Notes: a model not told the origin generated them from the sequence alone. A DNA stretch of 64,000 bases from Ilyonectria destructans (GCA_020740775.1 JAHEWK010000004.1:1922001-1986000), one strand, 5' to 3'. Positions 36,401 to 49,047 are shown, counted from the stretch's first letter. Numbers and translations are program-made.

Positions 36401-39400
36401 ACGAGCCCGTCTCCGCACCAGATTGGTAGAGAGCATGTTGGTTGTGTCCTGGCCAAGACAAGGCACGGGGCGCCTTGCTGCAGTGCCATGCAGCTTGATC
36501 CTCCTACATACGCTATCTGGCCCCTGGCAGGGGATGATGTAGGCTGATGGTGTGCTCTGAAAGGTTGACGAAAGTCGTTTCGATGCTGGCCGGCATAGCA
36601 GACTCTTGCCTGCCTGGACAGCCCAATGCTCACAACAAGCTGCAGTGTGATGGGTGCGAACCAACCTTCCAGGGTGATTAGTTGCTTGAAGAGGTTGGAA
36701 CTTGAGGTCAGGTGGCAACGTTTAGGACCAGAGGGAGTTGTGAGGGTGTGGAGAGGCGAAGGCCTCTATCATTTGCTTAGCGCCTTTCCTCCCCCCGCCT
36801 TCAAAGCAGGTGAAAGTGGAAGAAGACTAGCTCGGTTGGCTAGCCTCTCGGAAAACCAGCACCACATGGCTCGTCATGCGGTCGTTGTCGTCGTGATAGA
36901 GACAGAGACTCGCTTTCCCATGCCATGGAAGTGGTGGGTCTGAAGTCTGATGCACAATATTGTCCGGTCGAGCAGGGGCTGAAGGGATTGGTATTCTACC
37001 TGACACACGAGTCGAGGTGGCGTGTAGTTGCTAGTTGAGATGATCCATCCATTGATCCCTTGCAGCCGAGCTCTTGAAGCACAACAACGGTGCAGGACGA
37101 AGGTGCAACCATACGAACCGAATCCTGGACCGTTGGCCGTTGATGTCACGGACATGCGCGTCCTGCTTGACATGTCTCAATTATGTGGTGAGGCTTGGAA
37201 ACGGCTCATGGGGTCCAGACCATTAGATGCTGGAGGCATTCTGCCTTTGATGTCATGTCAGGCCATATTTGCTTTATCCAGGGGACATGTAAAACTGACT
37301 GTCTCATCCATGGGAAAAGTATGATTCTCACGGGAGAGGACGAAGTGGCAATGTTAAGAAAATTCTGTTGATAATCACCAGAGAGTCAAATCATAATCCA
37401 GTCTCCCGGCCGCGCGTGTTGTTGATCTTTCCGGCGGATCGTCAAGAAATCCCTCTGGTGGCGAGGACAGCTGTAAGTCGGCCTTGGTTGTCAACCTGGC
37501 AGGCAGTACTGTGCATATTGAGGGTGCAATGGTTGCCACCAAGGGATGCCTTAGTGGCTGGCGTTGCGGACCATCTTGGCAGGTCGATTGTTTACAGGAC
37601 ATTGGTTATTTGGTTTGGGGTACAGGACGGCCACCAATGAAGTGACGGAGCTGGTGCAGGAAGAGGCAAAGGGTTGCACTGCATCTACATTAGGCGGTTT
37701 GATCTTGCCCCCTCTCGGAATTCCCTTCTGGGGAGGGGTCCACACAGCCCCCGGATTGTGTACCTGATATGATGAAAGGAAGTGTGCAATTCGGTTGCGC
37801 AGTTGCGAAAGATGGCGTCACTGAGACGTTCTTCGCTTCAGTCTTGGATTCCGCGCGTGCTTGCTTTTGGGGGCGTAAAGCTTCCAGAACCGAACACTGG
37901 GGGCTGAGCTGGCCGCAGGTGAAAACTGCCAATTAGAGTCCTATCTTGGCTGTGTTGAATGGCTGCAGTTGGATGTCTTTGGATGGCGGCAACGCAACAA
38001 GACAAGTGATGGCTGGCATGGGTCTTGAGACCCGGAGACACACACACGCCGGGCCTTGGAGCTGAGCACGATGCCGTGTGAGGCCCGGGTTCGCTCTCGT
38101 ATCCCCGCTGGCCTCGCTCTAAATGTTTTACGGCATCGGCATTCGCCCTTGCACTGCGATGTGCAAATTCGTCAGACAGAGACAGGTTTTCAGGCTCCGG
38201 CTGGGGCGATGAACACAGATGACGGTGGCCTCAAGGCACTCAAGACGCAGCACCTGGTCGCCGTGGACACTTGCGTGCAGTTGTGGAGTGGCGAGAGTGG
38301 GGTCTCTCAGGATGAATGGTGGAGGTTGACAGGGAGAGGGGCTAGTGGGGGTTAGGGGGATGGAGCATCCAACCATTCCACAAAGCGTCTAGCTCCACTC
38401 GAGAGACACACTAAACCTGATGCGTTCCGGATGTGCCGCCCCTGTGCTGCGCTTCTGCCTCAGGCTCCATGTCTCAACCAGTGAGCCGCCCGTGCTGTGG
38501 CAGGCTCCGATCGGCGTCCATTCCAGGCGAGCAGAAGCTTGGGCCGCAATGAGTACCAAGGTAGGTAGCGAGCGAGGAGAGAGGAGCAGCACAGCACAGC
38601 GCAGTGCAGCACCGCACAGCACACACAGCGGCACAACCAAGCGCCCGTGCATCATACCAGACTCCTGAGCGAGGGAATTGCACTACGGCTGCTGGTGGGT
38701 GTGCGCCGCTGGTCGCCGGGCCCCCAGCAGAGGAGAAGGTCACACTCATTGAAGAAATGCAAGCAGCAGGTCCGGTCCGACGAGGAAAAATTAGCAGTGG
38801 ACACAGGAGCAGGCCACCAGCGAGCGAGGCTCACACCACGACCGTGGGAGCGTGGGAGAAGACACGGGGAGGCACGGGGAGGCACGGAGAGGCACGGGGA
38901 ACAACACGCCCTCTGTGCAGTGCGCGGTGCAGCGCTGTGCGGACACTGCCGTGCAGAGGTGCAGAATTGCACGGGCGAGGGAGGCAGCGGAGGCAAATAT
39001 CTGCCCACCACCGATGTCGCTGTGGTGTTCATCAGCCCAGGCCCCAGCCAGAATCTCGGCTGATGCCCTCGCGGTGGAATCCGGGACCCTCATGGCGCTC
39101 AGGGCCCTCAGTCAGCTCCCGTCTGAGTCACCTCATCCGCTCGCTTGCAATGGGTGAGTCGTCGTAGACTATGAGCAGAGAGGGTCGAAGGGCCAGCAAA
39201 ATTTTCTCTTCATCTCGGAGTTCGTACTATGACACCCAAGCCAGCCAAGCCGCCCAGCCAGCGGGCCTAGAGAAAAAAATAAAAATCACACGCCAATGTC
39301 TGGTGTCTGGTGTCTTGAGCCGTCTGTCTGGCTGTCTTGCGTCTGGCTCTCTCGTTAGCTGGCCCTCTCGCTGCTGGCCCTCTCAGCGTCCAGCGTCGGC

Positions 39401-40290
39401 CTCTGGGGGGCTGCTGCTACTGGCTGCTGCTGATCCTCACACGCCTTCGCTCACGCCTTTCACGTCTTGGATTCAACCCACGCCTCATCCCATGTCCTCG
39501 CACCCTCCCTCCAGCGCCCCCCACCCCCCTTCGGATGCCTGAGACACCCAGGCGTGCTTGGTGGCACGCCCTCCCATCCTGCTCACGCACCCACCGGGCC
39601 CCCCCCATGAGCCATCCAGAGGGCGTGAAGGCGTCAACAGGCGTGGGCGCTGGTGGACGGCGTGGACGGCGTGGAAGGGGTACGTACCTTGCACACAAAG
39701 AAGATCCTTGCTAGCGCTAGTATCGCTGCAGGGCATGGGCGGGGCTAGGCCCATCCTTGCCGCCCTCACCCTGCTCCGGCTGTGGAGCTACTCTGGTTTG
39801 GGCGGGCGCGGGTGGCCGTGGTACCCTCCTCCACATTTTATTAGGCAATGTACAACTAGCGCCATGGTTGTCTTGCAACTGATCATCCACCAGGCTGTGC
39901 GTGCCCGGTGGGTGAGCAGAATATACATAACCCTCCTCTGCCCTCGACCTCCATCCTCCTCCTCTCCACCATCACCACCTTGACTCCTTCTTGCCTCTGC
40001 AACTACCTCTTTCTCTTTCGAGCTGCTGGCCTGCCTGGATACGAGACTGTCTTCAGCTTTGCAACACTGCCTCTACACTTGTAATCTCTTCACTCTCGTC
40101 CCCCACCTGTCTGCCTCTTCGCCTCGCCTGACGAGACGAACGACTCTGCCTCGAACCCACCACCTGATCAACTGTCCACCTTGGTTTTGCCTGGGTCTTC
40201 GACTTGATAAGGGACGCAAGAGATTTCTTCGTCTCTGACTCACCCTCACTCTTCACCACCACCAACAACCAACATCCACCCGACGCCGTC
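27409..40290. other. 12.9-kb gene-free region upstream of ECL1
   Basis: I found no supportable protein gene, RNA gene or intact mobile element. Open frames are short, overlap on both strands and have low-complexity translations. Composition looks close to the genome average and is not strongly AT-shifted, so the region does not look like heavily RIP-mutated transposon remains. Small repeats include a TGCAGAATC tandem near 31668-31692, a CAGC array at 34083-34113, and CACGGGGAGG words at 38868-38900. An 8-bp inverted repeat, TACACGAT (28852-28859) and ATCGTGTA (28875-28882), is also present. It may be promoter and regulatory DNA of ECL1, or hold non-coding transcripts that cannot be recognised by reading. 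Confidence 0.55.
39921..39930 (+). promoter_or_regulatory. TATA-like element upstream of ECL1
   Basis: ATATACATAA lies 361 nt before the ECL1 start codon, and a C/T-rich leader begins about 20 nt further on. I see no ATG between 39960 and 40290, which fits a long upstream-ATG-free 5' leader. The transcription start is inferred, not shown. Confidence 0.4.
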
Positions 40291-40746
40291 ATGGATGACT
40301 GGACTCACTCCTTCTGCCTCGCTTGCGACAAGCAGGTTCACACTGCCAGCGATGCCTACTGCTCCGAGTCGTGTAGACTAGCCGACTTTGAGAAGACGTC
40401 GACCCCGAGCTCCCAAGCCAGCTCCCCTGGCTTCACTCCTCCTGGCTACCCGTGGACGACTCGCTCCGCCTCCAACGCCGGCTTCTTCCTCTCCCCCGCC
40501 TACGACTTCACCAACGCAAAGCCTTACGGCAACGCTTCTGTACAGCATCAATCCTCCAAGCCGACTGGCACCGAACAGCCGACCCGAGTCCTCACTCCGT
40601 CGAGCTCACACAGCAGCCTCTGCTCCATGCAGAGCACCTCTACAACTGGCGAACCGGGTCAATTGTCCGACAAGACGAGACGAGAACTCCGAGCCTACGC
40701 CGTCTCCTTCGAGCAAGTAAGGCTGCAGCGAAGACGATCATACTAA
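40291..40746 (+). CDS. Ecl1-family lifespan/stress regulatory factor
   Basis: A single-exon gene of 151 aa. The N-terminus holds the family signature: Cys9, Cys12, Cys24 and Cys28 in FCLACDKQV and YCSESCRLADFEK, which fits one zinc site (CxxC-x11-CxxxC). The rest is Ser/Thr/Pro-rich and disordered, including TRVLTPSSSHSSLCSMQS, with a short basic tail ending RRRSY. Known for the family: fission-yeast Ecl1, Ecl2 and Ecl3 extend chronological lifespan when raised and respond to starvation and stress; related fungal proteins are annotated as life-span regulatory factor. Molecular activity is not settled. The gene is isolated, with about 12.9 kb of non-coding DNA before it and 8.3 kb after it, which is exceptional in this window and suggests extensive regulation. 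The start ATG (context GCCGTCATGG) is the first in a long pyrimidine-rich leader. Confidence 0.82.
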   Translation: MDDWTHSFCLACDKQVHTASDAYCSESCRLADFEKTSTPSSQASSPGFTPPGYPWTTRSASNAGFFLSPAYDFTNAKPYGNASVQHQSSKPTGTEQPTRVLTPSSSHSSLCSMQSTSTTGEPGQLSDKTRRELRAYAVSFEQVRLQRRRSY

Positions 40747-41365
40747 AGGTCACACTGCTCCATCACTCCTCGATCGAATCACAACACTCATATACCCCGC
40801 GTCACACTCGACCGACTTGATTTTTTAAGACTACACAACTCACTTAGTCCATGACACATGGACACCACACCACACCACACATTACACATCCACTTTTCTT
40901 TTGAACAATCTGTTTGTACTAAGAAGGGCATTACACCGGAGCACTGCATACCAAAAAAAGTTTGTTTTTCTATTTTTCATTACGACTCCTATCTGTCGAC
41001 TCGCTGGGATCATCTGGGCGGCTTTTTGTCCATCGTCATGGGTTGACGGGATACGGGAGCCACAATGGGCATCTTGTACCAATTACAGGCTGGAGTTGAC
41101 ATCGCATGTTGTTTCAGAGCATGGATTACGGGAGCAATTGGAGCTATGGGAGGGAACATCATGATATCTGGGATACGACACCGTCTGGAATCCGCTGAGG
41201 GCGGGACGGATGCACACATTTTTTTGGGAAACTTGAGACTATGGCGCACGGGATGACCAGGCACAGCAGCCGGTCTTGGGATGTCTTTGGGAGGCAATGC
41301 TGTACTGCTTTGGGGCCAACGCCTACGGGTAATTGGCCATGTTGACAGGAACCACGGAAGACTGC

Positions 41366-41394
41366 ATAGCATAGCATAGCATTAGCATAGCATA
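41366..41394. repeat. CATAG pentamer repeat
   Basis: A short array of CATAG/CATTAG units (about six copies with one insertion) in non-coding DNA. No function is inferred. Confidence 0.7.
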
Positions 41395-44300
41395 CTATAA
41401 CCAAAGACTTTTTCACCCTCAGACCAGACCATGATCATCTCGCACGCTCCATCGCCCCCTTCTCTCGTTTGCTCCCTCGCTCCATGGCTACACGGCTCCA
41501 TGTAACCCAATAATAGCTTAGCCTCCATGCGTCTTAGCTGGCCGTGGGATTTTTTAGAAACCGTCACGGCACTTGGGGGGCCATCGCCTTCCGACGGAGA
41601 GTGACTGGGATGGGCCTCGCCGGGGTCGGAGGGCACTCACGCCGGACCCAGCGGCAGCAGCCAGCCGCTGTGGCTCCACGACCCGCGGCCTGCGGACTGA
41701 GGCAGGCGGAGGGCAGGAAAGTTCCACCTCCCCGTCAAGCGTTCGGCTATGGACGACGGGCTAGCGATGCGATGTGAGCTACGACGGAGGAGACGGAGGA
41801 GACGTGGCTTGAAACTTAGTTTCGCAATCCGTCTCCAGATGAGGCAAACCCACATCCTGAGCACGACAGCATGAACAATACAGCATAATTTGTAATTACC
41901 AGCCTAGGTAATTAGCACTCTATCTAATTAGCTCGTGGATGCTCAGCCCATTCGCGCCTGTGAACCACATTCACAGTTACGTACGGAGTAGCAGCCAAAC
42001 TACTCTCCCTTGACTCTCTCGCAGAGCCGTCCCCGGTGTTCGGCCACCTGACACAGAAGGCCCATGGCGATTGATGGACCATTGCACCACCAGCCGCGGG
42101 CAATGGGCCCACGACAATTCCCGCAGCACCACCAGGACATGCCATGATGCCACCAGGCACAGGACGATAACCGTCGCCCCCCACAGGTCCCTGGTCTCTG
42201 GGAACTCCGGCCGGCACTGCATGCAACCTGGGGCCGGGCCTGGGCCGCCCCCAAGTCGTCCTCTCGGGCGACAACTTTGCATCTAGTTTCCCCATCATTA
42301 TCATCTGTCCCGTTACCCGAATTGGAAGGCCGGCGTTACTGGGGACGCAGCGACTGCAACGACGGGTATCGTCTTCCTGGTGGATCCCCCCAGGCACGCT
42401 AATTCCCAGGCACACATCTGCACTGGAGTGTGAAGTACCGATATTATACCATCATGCTAATAAGAGGGGCTGTCGTCGTCTCCTCTGCTGCCAGCGCATC
42501 TTTGTTTGGGAGATCAGCAATGGTGACTTGGTGACTTGGTGACTTGTTTGGTAATAAATGTGGGTATCGCTCCCCCCTGGCGAACCACAGACTCGGCACG
42601 CTGGGCGGGTTTCTAAAACACTGACACTTGACACGGGAAAATTTTCGTTGGCAACGCTACCGCTTCGCATTGGTGAGCACGGGAATGGGGACGGAAATTG
42701 GGCATCCCATGTTGCGTTCTGGCGACCCGGCGACAATCGCTCATGCGACGCTGTTATGCAATCACGACAGTGACTATGATTGAACCCGCGACAAGCGTGG
42801 GCATGGCGTGCCGGTAGCTCTGGATGGTCATCTGTCGGTCGGCCGAGAGCGATGTCATCGTCGGCGGCATCCGTCACTCGGAGAAAAAAAAAAAGGAACT
42901 ACCCAAACGACACGACCTTATTCGCAGCCTGGGGCGCTAACCCCCTCGCTCGGCAGTGATTATTAGGAACTCAAGTGGGCTGTTTCAGCGAGAGGGGCCC
43001 CGGCAAGAGACGAATATCTGCCCATGGATCGATGAGATCGAGGTGGCTGCTTGCAACTGTCCATCCCGAGACGGCTTTGGCAGGGCGCTCCCGTCTTCCC
43101 TCGACAATTGCTGTCGGGACTGCCAGGCTCCGGACGTCGCGAGCCATGCATAGGGGTCGCTGGGTGACTCTGGCGAAGGGGCTTGCTCGGCTTGCTCCGT
43201 GTCTTTGTCTTTGGGAATTATCGTCATCTCCCTGACGCTATGTAATCATGGCACGGCACTTCGATCGGGGGTTCTTACTCTGATCGTGTGCGTTGTTCTT
43301 TGTCACATTGGACTGGCATCATTGATTATGGATGATCGACTCATCTGCACCTGTCTGTTCCGGTTGGACACGACGTTTCGTCATCGAAAGACCAATGTTC
43401 CAGATCCCGGCTTGGAGAAGAAGGAAAAAACGAGGTCTCTTCCGACACTCATTCCAGGACAGCCGCCACTGCCACGCAAAGTCTCACGTACCCACTGGCA
43501 GCAATACTTGGTTTCTAGCTATTGATGGGCTTTCGTTGCTTCTGTGTATGGCAAACACAGGCAGGTTCTTCACAAGTCGTGTAACCAACACATCCCAGAT
43601 CTACAAGGGAGCCCAAAACCGGGACACCCGTGGATGGTTTCGAAACAGAGCACGCCCCACGGTATGTCCCCAGCTCTCCCTTCTCGGGCGCTTTGAAGGA
43701 TTGATTGTTTGGCAGCTCGCCCCCCTCCCGACAGCAATCTCAAATGCATTGACGAGCCTCGGCTCCCCTGCACCACCAGCGAGGGAGCTTTGCCCGGCTT
43801 ATTGGCTTTGGGCGTGGTTTCACCACGTGGATCATCCCCTCCACCATCTTCCGCGGCTGACGGTCCGAATGGTCAAGGTTAACGCCTTCTTACCTCAGAA
43901 CTTGCTCTGCACTTGGTGAACAAAGCATGATACTGTGTACAGTACTACCTAAGCCCCGTTAAGTTTCTCTTTGTCCTGGGATCGAATGTAATACCCACTT
44001 TGATAGCTGGGAACCTGATGCATGGAGCCGTCTAAAACCGGACCCTCCAGCATACGCAAAAGCTCCTACAGCTCAGTGTCAGTGACGACGACATGTTGTC
44101 CCCCCTTTGGACAGCCCAATGGCAGCGCACTCATCGACGGCTTATGCCCCCCTCTCTCGACCCATTGCGGAGCGGCAGGTTGCCAATTACAACACATGCC
44201 GCGTGCTGGGTGAGGTCCATTGACTCACCTCTCACCTCGCTGGCGCAATTGCCCCAACGCAAGTGCGACAATCGCCTCGCTCTCTTGGATTATCATCGGT

Positions 44301-47300
44301 GCTTGAACCCGAACCGTGAAAAATCAGAAACCCTTCGCCTAGTCGCGGAAATTCGTCACACTCGATGTCTCGAACCATTCCGCGAGGGATGCTGCCTCGC
44401 AGCCGAGTCCTCGGGATGTGTCAGCCACGATGTCCTGTGGCCATACAGGACAGAGTCCACGACGTTCGCGACCAGCCTCAGAAATTCCTGTCAGCAGTTG
44501 TTCCACCTTGGGCGGTCCAATAGCATTGTTTTGAGAGGACGCAGGTGTCGTCAGCCCAGAGTTAGAGCTGTCAACATCGCTCGTGGCGAAGCCGGCCACG
44601 TTGTATTCACTCATGTACGAAAGTTCCAACACCACACAGCCCGATGCTAAAAGAGGAGGGCGGTTGAATCGGTAAAGATGGCGTCCATTGACGGGCGTCG
44701 ATAGACGAGTGCCACTGACAACATTGGCCTCCTTGCTTCCGCCTTTTTGTTCGGACGTACCGGGTTTGGAACGATTGTGTCTTCGTTGCTTTGTTTCGAG
44801 AGTTGGACACACAGTACCGACCCGCCCGCTCGCGTTTTCCCGGCATCAGGGAGCCGAAGGAGAGCCGTCCAATGCAGGCGTTGATAGCTTGGCGGCGGTC
44901 CCTGGGATTGGGGTATCATCCTGGAGCCTGGTGCTACACGATCTAGAACCCAGCGAATGAGCAGGCCAACCTGTGCTCGTAGATCTTGCTGCACGTCTAT
45001 GCTTTTTCTAACCTTTGGGACCAGCTACAAAGGGCTCATGTTTCGAGACTCGTGTTACCCTTACAGGAGTTTGAGGACCCACTCGGTGAGCGTTGAAAAA
45101 CAAATAATTGTAAGACGAATTGCATAAGGAGGCAGCAAGGCGGAAGAGAATCTCAATTCAGCTCTGCTGGTTTCCATGTCTTGCGGGCGAGTGTTTGTCT
45201 CATCAGACATGGGAATCCGCACAAGGCTGACTTTGGGTAGGGCGTGGCTCGCCGTTTGACAAGCGGGAGCAAATTGTGATTTTTTTTTTAAACTGGGGTA
45301 TTGGGAATCCGCTACCCTGTCGGATTCTCAGATGCCAAAGGCAAATGTTTCTTTTCATTACGCCTTGTTTCTTTTTCATGCGTGTTGACGCATTGTTTCA
45401 TATGTGTATTGATGTAGGTCCCGCATTGTCTTAGGTCGGGTAAAGGTCAAAGCCGACCGACCACCCACGCCCGGGGAGCCGGACGGCTGCGAACCGGGAA
45501 ATGCCCTTTTGAGAGGTGATTCACAGCGGCTACTGACCAGATTGCGGCTGATTCATTCTGCTCAAGAATGGCCTGACATGGGAAGGAGAGATGGTAGCAG
45601 GCTTAAAGCTGAAGACACGGGAGGTCTTGTGGAGTTCGCACGCAGAGCACTCGGACAGCTGAGAGAGGGAATGCAACGCCTCGTCACGCCTCGCACGGAG
45701 CGAGAGACCGCCAATTGGTCTTCTTCGCCTTGTTGGGCACCACCGCTGTCGTCGCTCGGTGATCTGGGTGGTGCGACGGAGTAATTGGGATCGCGATGGG
45801 ATCAGCGATGCCCCGGCCGAACGGCGCCGACTGGGGACACGAAGCGGACGCTGCGGTGCTGCCCGGCCCTTTTCCTTTGACGGATCCTCTGACGGACCGT
45901 GGACCGCAAGCCGTGGTCAAAGACGGGGGACAATAGGGCATCGTCTACCCCACGGAGGCGAATTGGGGCGTTTCACTCCGGGGGGGCGGGCGTCCGTTGT
46001 GTTGACGAGGAAGGGGGGCGTCCGTCTTGATTCATTCACCTCGAGGTGTCTTCGCCGACCGATGGGCTGTTCATACGTGGACGCCCCTCACCGGAACCGG
46101 GCGAAGTGAGCTTTTCTTAGGGTGGCAGTGAGACGGTTTCTGAGCCGGAGAGACTCAATGTCGCACCAGCGCCAGGGACGACGAATTTTTTTTCGCTTCA
46201 TGCCGCTGGCTTCCTGGGCCGTCCCATCCCCAGGTTCCTGGTCCCGGGGCGCGGCGGCACCGGGCGGGAATCACTTCGGAGGGAAATGCACCAAGTGGTT
46301 ACCGCAATTGGTTACGATCGGAGAGGGAGGCGAAAAAGGATGTGGAAAGTAAGATATCAAGTGCCGTTGGGGCGGTTGTTGAGCACCATCCATCCATCCC
46401 AGGCGGTTTAGGGTTTGACGGCAGAGGCCTGGACCCGGCACTCTGAGACTGACTTTATTTACTAGCTGGTGATTGAAGGCTGTGGCGACAATCTGATTCT
46501 TCCCGACCTGCATGATGAGAGTTGAGGCCGATACTCCGTACGGCCCGAGTGGATGGTACTGTGATGTCCTTGGTTCTGGCATTGAGTCCTGGAGCCGGCG
46601 TCCGCTGGTTCACCTCGCTTCCAAGAGATTCCAGCGCCATGCTCTCTGACGAGATGCAGCATGCAGCCCAGCCGCCCCTCACAAATGTAAACAGAGGCTT
46701 GATGGATGTGTATCGCGATCAACCTGCATTGACAGGCTGCAGGCTAAAACTCCTCTTGATTCGCCCCCCTCCACCCCGGCCTGCTTATTCGCTGATCAGC
46801 GAGGATGCCCAATGTTCCGCGGCGATGGTAGCCGTGGGTCAACTAAGGCAAGCCGGCAAGCACAAGTGCCTGAAAAAAAAAAGGCCTCGTACATTGTGCA
46901 CTGTCAGCACCAGCAGCACTGAAGAGGGGTTACAGAAGTGTAAGTTGCGTACGTAGTAGTGGCACACGCACACGCAAGCCCGTTCACGACAGGCCAGCAG
47001 GGAGGATCCTCGATGGAATGGCACGGAGCGATTCGGGGCGAAGCAGATTGGTAGCCGTTCACCTGCGAGGAACCAGATAGAACAATCCCGTTTCACGATG
47101 GGCGCTGACGTGGACGTGACGGTATCCAACTGCATGAGCGTCGGGCAATGGAAGAGTGGAGAGGGGCGGACGTCGTCGAGGTGTGTCGACGTGCGATTCG
47201 AGGACGAAGGGTGGACGAAGAGAGTGGAGAGAGTGGACAAAGGAACAGAAGGGGTGTGTCTGGACTGCAATTGGCAACCTCCAGTAGGACGGAAATCTCT

Positions 47301-47423
47301 GCGTCCTTGGCCTGGCACGGGCTGCTTCAGCTGGCGAACCGGAATTTTCTCTTGCTGATAGAGTAGCCAGCAATGTATCGTGATGCTGGGTTCGGCCCCA
47401 TCAAGGACGGCCAGGCACCCGTT

Positions 47424-47511
47424 GAGATGGGCGAGATGGGCGTGATGGGCGAGATGGGCGTGATGGGCGAGATGGGCGTGATGGGCGAGATGGGCGTGAT
47501 GGGCGAGATGG
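47424..47511. repeat. 18-bp minisatellite, GAGATGGGCGTGATGGGC units
   Basis: Just under five nearly identical 18-bp units, built from alternating 9-mers GAGATGGGC and GTGATGGGC. Read in one frame on plus it gives alternating MGEMGV, but the surrounding frame does not look like a real gene. The near-identity of units suggests recent expansion or homogenisation. Confidence 0.9.
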
Positions 47512-48420
47512 ATCCTCCAGAATCATGGAGGAGCCTGGTTGTATTCGCGGGAGCCGGGGCCGGGAATCCGATTGGATCTGCTGTTAGCGGGATCTACCCG
47601 TGCGGTCCGCCCGGTTGGATTCACCCATCACATCCGTAGTAAGATGGTACCTCCAACTCAGTTTGCACCAAGCGCACAATCGGTGGGTGCTGGCACGCAG
47701 TAGTCGTCGGCACAATTATCAGGATGCGGGCAAGTCTTGGCTTGGGCCTGATGGGTCTGATGCGCCAAGTTGGTCGGGTTTGGGATGGGGACGCTTGCGC
47801 TGCGCTGCGATGGAGAGTGGACTTTCCGGGGAATCGAGCCGACAGCGCGGACAATAGCACCATGTGGACTTCGCCTGCGTTCCGTTTCGGTGGATGCAAA
47901 AAAAAACAACCAAAAAAAACATTAAATTTGCCGAGCTGTAATGTGACACTCTCCTCCACTCCCCCTTCAGCTCTTAGTTGGAGCTTTGCGAGACAGAGAC
48001 AGCCTTTGTTCACAAGTACTGAAACGCCGGTCAGAAAGCTCCGCTCCGATCACGGCGGCGTCCAACACCATCACGGGCCTCTGTGCGGATCGATCTAACG
48101 CTGGTGGTCCGGTGCACCGTAGCTAGCAGGGCTGTGACTTTTGGCGAAACGGCACAAGAATCGCTGGTAAAAGCTCGCAGGGTCAGGGGGATGCGGGTGC
48201 GGGTGCTGCGCCGTGGCGATGGAGTGAATCTACGTGCAGACTAGATGTCCGCTGTGGCTAAGAATAACTGCAGCGAGTTCAGGTGAGTTGACTGGAGATG
48301 GCTTTGGCGCGTTTGGGAATTTGCATGGACATAATAGGAAGTCAGGGCCTTGTGAGTCAATGTTCCGACTATGTATGGCCGATTCACGATTTCTTGATTT
48401 CAGCTCATTGAGGCTGTGCT

Positions 48421-48534
48421 TGAGGAAGAATAGGAGAGAAGAAAAGAAGAGAAGAATAATAGAGAAGAACAATACAGAAGAATAATAGAGAAGAGACGAA
48501 TAATAGAGAAGAGAAGAATAATAGAGAATAATAT
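48421..48534. repeat. Polypurine GAA/ATAATAGAGAAG tract
   Basis: About 110 nt of almost pure purine on plus, with repeated words AATAATAGAGAAG and GAGAAGA. Such mirror-like purine tracts can form triplex DNA in principle; here this is only a sequence observation. Confidence 0.8.
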
Positions 48535-48797
48535 TATGCATGAATGCAACGCCCGAGTTGTGAAATGCATCACAAAGTTATGACCAAACTTGGGCTTTGA
48601 TGTTCAATGAAGCATCCCCATGTGAAATGGTGATCAGACGTGCCTCCTCTCCGCCCCGAGTGAATCATGCAGCTTCATTGCTTTGAATAGCGTAGACATC
48701 AACTGAATACAGAGGCATTGAGCGGTGCATTCTCCGAAAATGAAAACCTTGCCTTGAATCTTGGTGCTTGTTGTTAGTGCGTTGTGTCCCTGTTGGG

Positions 48798-48835
48798 CGG
48801 CGTTTGCAGCGCAACGCGCCTCGCTGCAAACGCCG
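48798..48835. promoter_or_regulatory. Perfect 14-bp inverted repeat upstream of an unrecognised gene
   Basis: The arms CGGCGTTTGCAGCG (48798-48811) and CGCTGCAAACGCCG (48822-48835) are exact reverse complements around a 10-nt spacer. The word CTGCAAACGC of the right arm occurs again at 48876-48885. The element ends 212 nt before the ATG at 49048. It could be a binding site for a dimeric transcription factor or a stable RNA hairpin; the sequence does not decide. Confidence 0.6.
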
Positions 48836-49047
48836 ATGAATTTTGTTGCCTTCTATTGATGAGGCTCACAGGCTTCTGCAAACGCAAGTCTGCAAGTGTT
48901 TGAAATACCCTGAGGCAGGTAAAACCCACAAGCTAGGAGAATTTCCCAAACGCACATCGAAAAGGCAACGCAGGTGCAGCTCCTTTCTCTCCCCTCCTCC
49001 CACAATCCTCAACATCGTCACCTTGATTGCGACATTCTCTCGGCAAC

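Larger units (their letters stand above)
40747..49047. other. 8.3-kb gene-free region downstream of ECL1
   Basis: No supportable gene was found. Open frames such as 43332-43919 (+) have no family resemblance. Visible structure includes CCACA repeats near 40862-40881, CATAG repeats at 41366-41394, a 7-bp inverted repeat at 41893-41914, GGTGACTT repeats near 42520-42545, a minisatellite at 47424-47511, a polypurine tract at 48421-48534 and a perfect hairpin at 48798-48835. The density of unusual sequence rises toward the right edge. Confidence 0.55.

Noticed and set aside
41065..41256. 63-codon frame downstream of ECL1
   Set aside because: Short, no homology recognised and no splice signals linking it to ECL1.
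43332..43919. 195-codon open frame on plus in the gene desert
   Set aside because: No recognisable motif, no good start context and no supporting splice structure.
47373..47639. 88-codon frame spanning the minisatellite with MGEMGV repeats
   Set aside because: The repeat period is a multiple of three so any frame through it stays open; flanking codons are not gene-like.
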